Source of the DNA: Mesotaenium endlicherianum
Lineage: Eukaryota > Streptophyta > Zygnematophyceae > Zygnematales > Mesotaeniaceae
NCBI GenBank assembly: GCA_009602735.1
Contig: WELA01009928.1
Location: 291,611-333,063 of the forward strand
Reading direction: 5' to 3'
DNA: 41,453 bases
In this document: positions 29,478 through 40,200 of the stretch, one piece after another
Position numbering within the stretch: position 1 is the stretch's first letter
How the letters are laid out: each line of letters opens with the position of its first letter
Position numbers and translations under genes: made by a program
The notes under the pieces: generated by a model
What the model saw: the letters and a program-made list of their open reading frames with translations, nothing else
What the model was told of the DNA's origin: nothing
The model's database searches: none

Positions 29478-30195
29478 TGTAATGAATCAGTATATTAGTA
29501 GATATAATATTCATTTAAATATAATAGTAAAATAAGTTCAGCCTGCTGAACTTTAGTTAATAGTCAGTTTGCTAGACTTTATATTTAGTATCAGTTTAAT
29601 GACTCAGCCGGATGCAGCAGACTGTAGTCAGCATAACTCAGCTTGCTGACACGTTGTTTGACACCAGCAGACTTCCGTACTCGGTAGCAGCGAATTGTCT
29701 CGATATGCATACAAGTGTGGTATGGTAGATGAATGGCTAGATGACATCCCTATGATGGATGGCGATTCGGGATAATGGGAGATGGTGGTGGATTTGGTTA
29801 ACCGAGGTCCTACCAACGCGGTTAACTCCCGAGTAGGCGGTGCCATCGCACTGACCGTTGAACAATAAACTCATTCCATGTACATATGCTAGGCATTGCT
29901 CAAAGTTTGGCATTCGGAAACGAGGCTAACTCTCTGGTACAGCTTACTGAGAGAGAACTGAATCCAAGGCGAGAAGCCATTGATACGCACTGTCTTCTAA
30001 CCTTGCTTATATATGAGTTCATTGAATGCATTATTGATGCTAGTTTACTTGCATTTGATTTACGAGTATTGTTCACTGCTTATGTGTTGTCCTTTGACCG
30101 TTTAATCAGTTAACGAAAAATCCATACAGATTACTTGCTGATATAAAGATCTTTATTAATTATTAATTGCCTATTTGGTGAGACGATTCATTTCA
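29478..30195 (+). repeat. 3' LTR of element A
   Basis: TGTAATGAATCAG ... GATTCATTTCA, 718 bp, with the same palindrome words as the other family-A LTRs. It borders element C without a matching target duplication. Confidence 0.9.
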
Positions 30196-33038
30196 CAAGC
30201 CCATCTCTCGGCTTACATTCAAAATGTCATACACGGAGCTAGACGAAGTCAAGAAGCAAATCAAGGAGCTACTGGAGCATGGCTTCATTCGGCCTAGCAA
30301 GTCGCCATTTGGAGCCCCGGTGCTATTTGTCAAGAAGAAAGATGGTACCTTGAGGATGTGTGTGGACTATCGCGCCCTCAACAAGATCACCATCAAGAAT
30401 CGATACCCGCTGCCGCGCATGGATGAGCTCATGGACCGGCTGGTTGGAGCCAAGTACTTCACGAAGGTGGACTTGAGAAGCGGCTACCACCAGATTCGCA
30501 TCGCAGAACCGGACATAGAGAAGACGGCATTCAGGACAAGATATGGACATTTTGAGTTCATGGTCTTGCCATTTGGACTCACCAACGTGCCAGCAACTTT
30601 CATGACTATGATGAACACCATATTTCAGCCCATGTTGGACAGATTTGTGGTGGTATTCATCGATGACATCCTTATCTACAGCAAGACCCTTGAAGAGCAT
30701 GCGAGTCACTTGAAAAGTGTCCTCAAAGTATTGACGCAAAACAAGCTATTTGCAAAGGAGTCAAAGTGAGAGTTTGCCAAACAAGAAGTGGAGTTCCTAG
30801 GTCTCCACGTGACTGCTGATGGCATCAAAATGGACCCCAAGAAGACCACGGTGGTGAAGAGTGGCCAACCCCCACGACCAAGAAAGAACTCCAATCATTC
30901 TTGGGATTTGCCAATTGGTACAGGAGATTCATCCAGAGCTTCTTGCACATAGTAGCCCCTCTCACGGTTCTACTGAAGAAAGACAAGCCATATGTTTGGA
31001 CCGAGAAAGAGGAGGAAGCATTCCAACAACTGAAACAAAGATTGACGACATCCCCGGTGCTCACACTCCCAAGTCCAAACCCAGATTGGCCCTTCCACGT
31101 TATCACCGATGCATCTTCCTATGCAATTGGAGCAATCCCGCTTCAAGACCAAGGCAAGGGACTGCAGCTCATTGCCTACGAGTCAAGGAAGCTAAATTCG
31201 GCCGAGCAAAATTATACCACCACTGAGCGAGAGGCATTGGCGATTGTACATGCCTTGAAGGTTTGGCGCTGCTACGTTGAAGGACGCAAGGTCCTGTCAC
31301 TACGGACCACAAAGCGTTGAAGCACCTCCAGACGCAGCCGTATCTCTCAAGGAGACAAGCAAGATGGAGCAGACACTTGCAACAATACAACATCACGATT
31401 CAGTACCAACCCGGCAAGACAAACCCGGTTGACCCCCTCTCAAGACTGCAATTAAACGCGGTGATGACATCGTTGAAGACAGATCTGGAAGCTCAATTTT
31501 CAGCTGCCTATGAAAGAGACCCTTACTACAAGAACGAAGAAGCTGCCTTGGACCCATACAAGAAGCAAGAAGGCAATTATTGGGTGAGGCAAGACACGGG
31601 CCAGAGATGTGTTCCTAGTGACTTAGACCTCCGGCTCTTGCTTCTACGAGAAGCACACGACAACCCTCTTGGAGGATACTTCGGAATCCTAAGGACCACG
31701 GGCGTTCTAGCCAGGACTTATTGTTGGCCAGGCATGTCTAAGCAAGTCAAGGAGTACTGCAGGAGCTGTGACACATGCCAAAGAATCAAGCCATCATCGC
31801 AAAAGGCGGGAGGACTCCTCCAATCACTACCAATCCTCGAAAGACAATGGACGGACATCTCAATGGACCTTATCGTGGACCTGCCCGTGACACCTCGAGG
31901 CCATAATGCAATACTCATGGTGGTGGACAGACTTACCAAGATGGCAAATTTAATTCCCACGACGACTAAGGCTACAACACGACAACTTGCAAAACTCATC
32001 TTTGAAAACATCTTCCGATTCCATGGACTACCATCAAGAATTGTGTCGGATAGAGATCCAAAATTCACGAGCCATTTTTGGAAAAAAATCTTCAAGAACT
32101 TGGGTACATTGCTGGATATGTCCACTGCCTACCACCCGCAATCAGATGAGCAAACCGAGCGTGTGAATCGTACCCTAAAGACCTCTCTAAAGGCCTACGT
32201 GTCTACTCTGGAGCAGGATTGGGACATATACTTGACCCCCCTGGAGTTTACCTACAACAACACGACGCAGGCCTCTACCCAAAAGTCCCCATTCTTCCTC
32301 AACTATGGCTTCCATCCAACCACGCCGCTGAGCTTCACGGTTGGCCATGATGAAGTACCTGCAGCAACAGATTTTATCGAGACATTAGAAGTGGCCCTTA
32401 CAGCAACGAAGAAAGCTCTACAACAGGCGCAAGATGCTCAAGCAAGAATCACAAACAGGTCCAGAAGAGAAATTACGTACAGAGTGGGTGACAGCGTGTT
32501 ACTATCATCCAAGAATATTTCCCTGAACAACAAGCCTGCCGGCAGCAAGTTCTCTCCCAAGTATTTGGGACCCTTCAAGATTATCCAGCAAGTCAACCCC
32601 GTTGCTTTCAAGCTAGAACTTCCCCAGACTATGCACATTGACCCCGTGTTCCACGCTTCCCTCTTCAAGCCATATGTGCAACCCGACAACAAGTTCCCAG
32701 GACGTGTGACAACCCCACCAGCCCCAACAATAGTGGATGATCATTTGGAGTACGAAGTGGAAGACATAGTGGCTATGAGAAATTTCAGGAGACAGCAGCA
32801 ATACTTGATCAAGTAGAAAGGATATCCAGATTCGGAGAATAGTTGGGTGGTGGCGCACTACCTTGACAAAGTTTAGAGAAAGTTGAAGCGCTTTCATGCC
32901 GCCAACCCCCATCTTGGACCAGCCCCAAGTCTCTCTACTAGAAGCCCAAAGACTTCAGGGAGACAGCCTGCCACCATCAAGAAGCAGCAGAAGACCCCTT
33001 GGAGGCAGCCTGCAAGAACAAGAAAGAGGAAAAGTTGA
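30196..33038 (+). pseudogene. Element C pol relic (family B), 5' truncated
   Basis: The sequence matches element B from about 19772 onwards, beginning just before reverse transcriptase. It has an intact reverse transcriptase core (30224-30769, with FIDDIL) and then a stop at about 30768. Frameshifts fall at about 30857 and 31290, and a long stretch follows through RNase H end, integrase and part of the chromodomain (31317-32816). Further stops lie in the chromodomain (Trp to stop at 32814-32816) and near 32874. In the integrase core DGQTER has become DEQTER. LTR, gag, protease and the start of pol are absent. It is an older copy of the same family as element B. Confidence 0.9.
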
Positions 33039-33801
33039 CATTAGACACTCTTCTCTTCTCACAGTTTCTGGACAGAAAATTAAAACTGCTATTGGTGATA
33101 GATCTCCGCATAGTAAATTCTGAAAATTTACCTGCCTGTATTCCATGAGTAGCCGATCATTAGAGTCCAAGTTTGCTCAATTTGGAGCACTGGTGAGAGA
33201 GATATGATGCTCTAAGTAGAAGGGGGTCAAGCTGCTGGCATTGTTTGGGCAGAATATGCCTTCTGACATTGTGCCCTCCCCTGAACTTGGAATGCTCTGA
33301 AACTCAAGACTCTGGTAGAAAATCTTACAGCGCCCATTTTGAGACTTAGTTTGCAGAATTTAAAGAAGTATAGGACGTATGATTCTCAGAATTTTCTGCA
33401 CAGATTTGGAGGAGTGCCTACTCTCTCAGCTCTCAACGACACTCCAGAAATTAGATTGCTCTCAAATTTGGTGACCCGATAGAATCTCCGACGCGGTCCG
33501 TCTGGCACTCAAATTTTCAGATTTGGAGCAGTTCTGTGGACGCTATGAGTTTTGAATTCGTAGCAGATTCTGGGCCAACTTGTACAATTTTCTTTATCAT
33601 CAAGGAGTAAGCTAGCCAATAAGGTCACACCACCCACGACCTTGCCTAGTCTACCTTACATGTGTAGCACCTGACTTGGCGCCTTGGACTAATCCTCTTC
33701 ACATGTGTGGCATCTGACTTGAAGCTGTTGACTAGTCTGCTCCACATGTGTCAGACCTGACTTGACGCGCCGAGACGTCGTTTTTTCTGTCGGGGAGGTG
33801 A
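33039..33801 (+). other. Element C 3' noncoding region
   Basis: Closely follows 22620-23388 of element B, including three 43-bp units starting at 33658, 33701 and 33744. The polypurine tract is CGGGGAGGTGA. Confidence 0.8.
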
Positions 33802-34304
33802 TGTAGTGATTTGAGTTATAATATATTAGTTGGCATATATTTTAATGCTTTTGAATATATTTGGAGTAGTATTATGAGGAGTCAAGTGTGAATAGATCCT
33901 CTAGTGACTTGGTTCATGTCCTTTGAACCTTTCAAGGCATTTTTGAACTTAGAGGAAGGACCTAGAAGAACTCCATGTGGCAAAAGTCAAATGTGCCATT
34001 TTTAGGTCAAAAGGACAAGTGTACATTATTCTAGAAAGAGGTGGCAAGTTTTGGGATGTGTTGGGTGCCAATACATCAACATGCACCTTCCTAGAAATTA
34101 CTTATGTAGCAAGTATATAAACAAGAGCTAGAATATAAAAAGACATTCCAGAATCACTCTTGTACGTGCCAAATTCCAGAAATACATTAACTTTCAAGAA
34201 GTCATCTCTCTTTCAAGAAGCTACCACTTGTGTTCAAAGATCCTTGTCTTGAATAGATGAAGTATTCTATTTTACTAAGTACTTTATCTATCTGTTTCAC
34301 TACA
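33802..34304 (+). repeat. 3' LTR of element C (family B)
   Basis: TGTAGTGATTTGAG ... TTTCACTACA, 503 bp. It is more diverged than the two LTRs of element B. The terminal stem keeps pairing through one G-T pair (TAGATGAAGTA). Confidence 0.92.
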
Positions 34305-34808
34305 TGGCTGCTTCGTCTGCGCTCCAAATGGAGCGAAGGAGGACTTTTCGAGAAGTTCTCGTCAAGATGCATCCGTTGCCGTTGAGTGTGCTCAATTTGG
34401 AGTAGTATTATGCCCTGTGACATTTCGGGGTCACACAGCGGACAAATTCCATGGTTTTGCACCTAAGTCAATGGGATGTGTTTTAGCTACTTCATGGTCA
34501 CTCTGAATAAGAGCACCTTTGCTATTCAGTCCCCTGATGTTGTGCATGTGCTCATACATGCTTGTATGCCTGATAGGCAAGAGGCTATGAGTTTCTAAAG
34601 GAGAAGCTCTAGTCCTCAAGTTCGCCTCTTTCTTGTGCCTTATATTAGTGTGTAACTATGGCACACTACGGTAAGTGAGTCAAGGGTTATAGATGAGTTA
34701 ACGAAATTCATTGTAAGAGCGAAGATCGCTCCCCGATTTCACACGCTTCCACCTAACTCTGATATTATACATGTAAATGGAATATATTTATCTTGAATAA
34801 GCAAGATG
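34305..34808. other. Intergenic, nothing supported
   Basis: No gene or repeat recognised. CGAGAAGTTCTCG at 34349-34361 is a short palindrome. Confidence 0.4.
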
Positions 34809-35034
34809 CATTTAACATGCCCTTTTGACCTAAAAATGGCACGTTTGACTTTTGCCACATGGAGTTCTTTTAGGTCCTTCCTCTAACTTCAAAAATGCCT
34901 TAGAAGGTTCAAAGGACATAAAGCAAGTCACTAGAGTATCTATTCACACTTGAATTCACACAGTACTACTTTAAAAATTTTCAAAAGCATTAAAATGAAA
35001 GCAAACTAAACTAATATGACTCAAATCAATACAT
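34809..35034 (-). repeat. Old family-B LTR fragment, inverted
   Basis: The minus strand reads TTGATTTGAGTCATATTAG at its start, then CTTTGAACCTTCTAAGGC and CTCCATGTGGCAAAAGTC. It matches the first about 230 bp of the LTR with clear divergence. Confidence 0.75.
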
Positions 35035-36479
35035 TATGCACGTTTGTGATATTTGTCCAAATCCAGCACTAGAATCCTCCAGCAGATTCTATATGCGAGC
35101 TTCTCTATTCTTCAAGCAAGATTCCCTTCTTGAGGACCCCTTAATTCTAACCTTTCTATGGTACAAAGCGTCAAAAATATAGTGAAGATCTTCAAGCGTC
35201 GGCAAAAGCTTGTCTTCTCGGGCTGCTTGCGGCCTTGGGAACTCCTTCTCTTTTGCGCCTTTCCCTTTCTCCTTCTTTCTTCTCTTTTCCTTCTTCCCTC
35301 TGCTTCTCTGGCAATACGTGTGTGAGAAAATAAGAGAAGGTGTGCAATGCTCGTGCCTTTCACAGGCATCGTGCATGCATACCTCTCAAAATTACCGTCC
35401 TTAACTTATGTCGAGTCAGGTTAGCATGCATGCTAGCCTCGTAATCTCTGCGCGTGATAACTTTACCTCCCAGTCGGTGTTCAAGTTGACGCGGGAGCAG
35501 AGATCATGTTTCCTATCGTAGCACATCGCCATGATCCATCATGGCAGAAGCGCCAAGTGGACCATGGCCGAGGTGGCCTGCCTTCTTAGCGCTGCTCGAC
35601 TTGGTATCAGCTGAGATGGCCTTCGCTTCGGCTCTGCTTGACTCAGGAGTCTGTTGGCGTGGCCCTTGCAGACCTTTGTGGGGTAAGCCTTACAACCTGT
35701 CTGTTCGTTCCCACCCGTTGTTGGAGGTAGGGTTTGACCAGGCTTAATGGTGCAGTCACACCTCACTTGTGGCTGGCTGACAGGGTTTGTGTTCAACGCT
35801 GAATTGTTCATGGCAGCAGACTTGGTCGGTGAGTCAGTGTTGACCGTCCGTACCTTGGGCCGCCGTGGCTTCCGCCATGCGAGCAATGCCGTCCAACCGC
35901 CATCATTTGCGACACAAGTTTAGCGTTCCCTGACGTCGCTCACCAAGATACATGCCACACGAGTATCGATCACGACGGATGGAAGTTCTCGTACTTGCTT
36001 GTAATTCACCAAACCAGAACCTGTCAGGCTGCCGGCCTCCGCTTAGCTCAGGAAGGTGGCTCCGGCCTGCTCCAGCCAGCTCCAGCAGGTTCGGCTGAGT
36101 CCTGGAGTTGCTCGCAATCGAATTCATATTCATTGACTGATATCGACCGTGGCATGTGGTGACAAGCGGCGTATGGTGAAACGTGAGTCAACGACCTTAC
36201 AACACCTTACAATGCATTCAGAATGGTGGCTCAGCCAGGCCCAGCCCGGCCGGGGAATCCAAAAGCATATGCACATTTGCACCACATTTCACAACATTTC
36301 AGGTACCATCGCTAACACACTACATGCTGCAGAATGCTGCACGGTGCACACTCCCGACTGCTCCCGACCAGGATTCGACCAAAATCTTTGACTTCGAAAA
36401 CATTCTAGGCCTGACGCCCATGATTATGGGTTTTTTCTGCGTTTTAGGAAAACATCCGAACCAAAAATTCTATTGTTAG
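35035..36479. other. Intergenic, no supported gene
   Basis: A pure pyrimidine tract lies at 35258-35301. Several short open frames (for example 35539-35886 minus) have no recognisable domain or splice context. Confidence 0.35.
35258..35301 (+). repeat. 44-bp homopyrimidine tract
   Basis: Only C and T from 35258 to 35301, directly readable. Confidence 0.9.
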
Positions 36480-36930
36480 TTGGGGAAATGCGTAATTTTT
36501 TGGAACATCCGCTCCTGATGGCAAGGATTTCAGTTGAGGTAATTCTCGTTTTTCCAAAAATTCTAAAACATCAGAAATAGGAAAAAGTGTAAAATTTATC
36601 TCGAATCCTGGGGCCTGCTCCGGACTCCCGAGCAGGCCCCAGGATTCGACAATAGTCGCGGATTTGGGAAAAAATTGGAAACACCTCTGGCCTGCTCTGG
36701 GCGACGGTCAGGGTTTCGAGAACATCTGACAAAATTTGGTAGGATTTTTTTAATGGCGTAATGACATCCCACGACAAATTTTAAAGGAAGATAGGAAATT
36801 TTGGAATTTTACGCGATATCCGCTCCCAATATGACGAGGATTTCTTTCGACATAATCTGAGATTTTTCATGATTTCCAAAAAAAGAAAATAACATAAAAT
36901 TTATCTCGAATCCTGGGGCCTGCTCCCGAG
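36480..36930. repeat. Diverged tandem duplication, period about 310 bp, containing a perfect hairpin
   Basis: Both units contain ATCCGCTCC followed by GAGGATTTC-like words (about 36507 and 36829). Both end AAATTTATCTCGAATCCTGG and GGCCTGCTC (36594 and 36898). Confidence 0.6.
36602..36648. repeat. Perfect 19-bp inverted repeat, 9-base loop
   Basis: CGAATCCTGGGGCCTGCTC (36602-36620) and GAGCAGGCCCCAGGATTCG (36630-36648) are exact reverse complements. Confidence 0.95.
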
Positions 36931-36981
36931 TCCCGACCAGTCCCGACTCCCGAGTCCCGACCAGTCCCGACTCCTGAGTCC
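36925..36981. repeat. 24-bp tandem repeat
   Basis: CCCGAGTCCCGACCAG followed by TCCCGACT occurs twice (36925-36948 and 36949-36972), then starts a third time. Confidence 0.9.
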
Positions 36982-37297
36982 TGGCCGCTGTGGGCCGCTG
37001 CTTACTGCTGCATACCAGGCTGTAGGCACATACAAATGCCCCGCACGTTCTTTTCTCTGACAACGTTGGAGGGACGACTTGATGAAACCTGGATGAAAAA
37101 TTGACGGTATAAAAGAGTTCATTCCAGCCAATTCTGGACGTTCTGAAGTGGTCTGTGCTGGTCTGTTCAGGTCTGCCGCGCACCAGGATGAACATTTGAT
37201 ATGTCTTCATATTTTCGCCACTTCGATTGTAAAGCAGGTGCCTTAGTGCAGTGCCTTCGGGCCTCTTAAGCTTGAGATCTTGAAGCTGCATGTCCTC

Positions 37298-40200
37298 ATG
37301 ACGACCTCTGGGAGGATGCCTGCAAGGGAGCTGATGTGTTACATTGCCTGTATGCTCCTCTTCGTGCGAGCGGCTGGGAGAGTCCATGGACCTGTGAGTT
37401 TTAAGTAACTTTAATCTTAAAGGAGGCCTTTTGAGGAAAGAAAGTTTTCCTCTGTCTTTGCTATTTATAATGGTATTCATTCATTTGGCAAACATGGCAT
37501 CATTTCTGTAACTCAGTACAGCAGTGTAGTAGACATGGGTCTTCATCATGGGAGGTGGGGATTGCTTCTTTCACGACGACTTGGGACATGTCTGTTTTAG
37601 CTGATCTTTAAGGAAAGACTCAGACCGGTGCTAGAACTAGAAGAGAAAGGCTTATTCGGCTAGGGTGTAACTGCATGGGCACTATGAAGCATCTCCACTG
37701 CATTAAAATTCTAAAGCGGACTCTTTCTGAATATGCAGACTTGCTGCTCCGGTAAAGCAAACGGGATGTACGCTGATTTGGCAGCCTCCCCACCCGGCAA
37801 GTGAGTCATTTCTTCACGGTTAACCTGTGTGAACGCTGCAAGGCTTATGTTTTGATCAAGTTGATTTTAAGTTAGTTGTTTTGTTGGCTTGGGGTTCAGA
37901 ATGATATATGCTCGAACACAAGCGTAGTGAAATGTTCCTATTATACTCTCTCTGCCTGCAGTTGAGCAGCTTGTCAATTGTTTTTATGGGCTCTGTTGCG
38001 ACCTTCTGTTGTATCAGACTTTCAAACGGAACAGTGAAACGAGTCGCTAGGAACAGTATGGCTTGCACTTTCAGTGCCTAAGTGTAGCGCCTACAGGATT
38101 TCTATAGCTGATTTTTCTTCAAGCTCCAGATTTGGCAAAAAGCTTGGAATACTGCATAGTATGACTCTTTCAACCTATTCAGTTCTGCTGTCTACTTTGT
38201 AATCACATGTGCAGGTTTTATTGCTCGTGCTCTGAGGGTGCACTCGCATTGTACTTCCGATGCGAGGATGGTCATGAATTCAGCGAGCTAGCTACCAAGT
38301 GCGTGCCTGCAAGTTGCACAGATTGCACAAATCCTGGTGGGAATGCTGGACCAACCGGAGACAAAATATCGTCAGATGTGCAAGGCACCTTCAGGTTGCT
38401 ACCACGCTCACGCTTACTGGAAGAGGCAGGGGTGGAGGTTGTGTCACCTGTCATTGGTGGCCATCACCCCCCTGGCTCAGGTATGGAAACTCGTCAAGCT
38501 GACCAAGTTTGTGAGCTTGCAGTCTAGGAACATCGAAGGCTCAATATCGCATGCTTTACTCTTCTCCATGTGTCAGAAGAGTTGCTATGCCAAGGCCAGT
38601 CTTACATCACCTACAAACTCCATCACTGACAAGCTCTATTATCTGTTGCATCACCAGGGCATAGAGCCATCAATGCAGGCCATCACGTAGACGCAGGGCG
38701 TCACGCTGCAGGAGTTGGACACCACCCACTAGGCTCTGGACACCATCCCAATCAGGGGCATCACCGTGGCAGGGGGCATCATCCAGGCCAGGGGCACCAT
38801 CCTGGGAGAGGGCATCACACTGGCAGAGGGCATCACCCCGGGAAGGGACACCATCCTCCCGGAATCGGGCATCATCCCCCCGAATCCTCGCCGCCATCTC
38901 CACCACAGGTGAGTGCAGTAGCTGCCCTTTCTGTCGTTCTAGGACCTCTGAAGTTTGAGCTGGATGTATCCCCGTTTGCTGAGTTATGGAAAGGCGTTAG
39001 TTCTGCGCGGGCTAAAGTCCTCGGGTGTTGCCTGCAGATAAGCCTCTGTAACGCAACAGGTCTCGAGGCTCCTGATGGCTTTCATCCCAACACATTTGCG
39101 GACCCTCCATGCAGGTAAAATGTGTGGTGCCAGCTACACAGCTGCAGGCCCTTATCGGGTTTACTTCAGTAAGTAATTCAGTGTCTGCATCTTGCGAGTT
39201 CTGAGACGTGCAGAGGATGATGAGCATGGGAAGGTGGGGAGTTTGTGACTGACGGCCTGAAGCGTTTCTGTCACTCTGGGTGCTGCTAGCAAGAGAGTAC
39301 TTCGGGGAAGACAAGCACTGACATGCGCCATCGCTTCACTTCTGGCAGCTCCTACTTCTATTGTAGTGTCGGCGAGCTCCTAGGGGAGTACAAGTGTCCG
39401 GCAGGGCAACTGTTCAGCAACTCCGAGGAAGCATGCCTGGCTGCTGATGAAGTCAAATGCATCGTGTCCGATTCACTCCCGCCAACTGTAAGCTCAACTT
39501 TGCTAGCAACAATGGAGCCCTCCGCATTTGATACCTACAAAGGGGCTGTATTGTCTGAAATGATCAGAATGTGTAAGTGGTGTAATTGGCCCCTAAGTGT
39601 TGGCTGCTACTCTTGTGTCCGTGTCAAGGTGTCTGTGAAGCCGGTTGCTTCTGCTGTATGCATCTAGGAAGTCTAGGACGCCTCAGCTAATATCTCTCAT
39701 CTGGTGCCACTGATTTTTTTTTTCTTTTGGAGCTTAGTTGGCGAGACAGAAGTTTTTGACTGACTAGAAGGTGCAAAGGTGCAAACGGTTTCTTGCAGGT
39801 CAAGCGCACCTTCGGACTGGGTGCACCAAACCCCAACAATGCGTTCACATTCAAGAACCGGTTCTTCCGGTACCAGAGCGTCCAGTCTGTGCCGAACTCA
39901 GTGGACTGGCGGCAAGTGCCAGGAGTCGTTCTGCCACCCGAAGACCAGCTAGAGTGTGGTAAGTTCCCATATGCCAGTTGCAGACCTCAGCTTCTTGGTT
40001 TGCAGTAACAGTCACTGCAAGACATATATGTAAATGTGAAGCATCTCCATCTGTGCTGCTATGAGGTGGAAGACATCCATATTTTTATGCTTCACACTGC
40101 AGATGTTCTTTGGTGGAAACACGAGTACTTTTGCTGAGAGCCGCTGAAGCTTTCTTTGTGTAACATGTGGGTGCGCAGCTGCTTGCCACTCCTTTGGTGC

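Larger units (their letters stand above)
14850..30195 (+). mobile_element. Element A: Ty3/gypsy-type, non-autonomous, containing nested insertions
   Basis: LTRs lie at 14850-15406 and 29478-30195, with a primer site at 15407 and a polypurine tract at 29463-29477. The order is gag, protease, reverse transcriptase, RNase H, integrase zinc finger, chromodomain, which is Ty3/gypsy order, plus an extra frame after pol. A solo LTR (16413-17110) and element B (17212-23891) interrupt gag. Stops, frameshifts and loss of the integrase core make it unable to move alone. The outer flanks ACTTT and CAAGC do not match as target duplications. Confidence 0.85.

Noticed and set aside
34349-34361. CGAGAAGTTCTCG as a heat-shock element
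   Set aside because: A single short dyad without a nearby gene; chance cannot be excluded.
36809-37480. A 223-codon minus-strand frame
   Set aside because: It runs through the hairpin and 24-bp repeat region, has no recognisable motif, and overlaps the proposed first exon of the protease on the other strand.
38215-38394. Short version of exon 3 ending at AG/GTTGCT
   Set aside because: The donor is weak, and the GHHPPGS end plus the phase-compatible GTATGG donor at 38481 explain the following exon better.
38670-38906. Minus-strand frame of hexapeptide repeats (GDALCQ and similar) and a plus frame GITLAE
   Set aside because: Any 18-bp repeat gives hexapeptides in all open frames. The GIT frame has stops and does not fit the splice phases. 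The minus frame has no supporting context. Only the GHH frame joins the neighbouring exons.
39488-39572. Longer exon 6 ending at the GTAAGT donor at 39573
   Set aside because: It would end in phase 1, which does not fit the phase-0 exon starting at 39799. The GTAAGC donor after 39487 fits.
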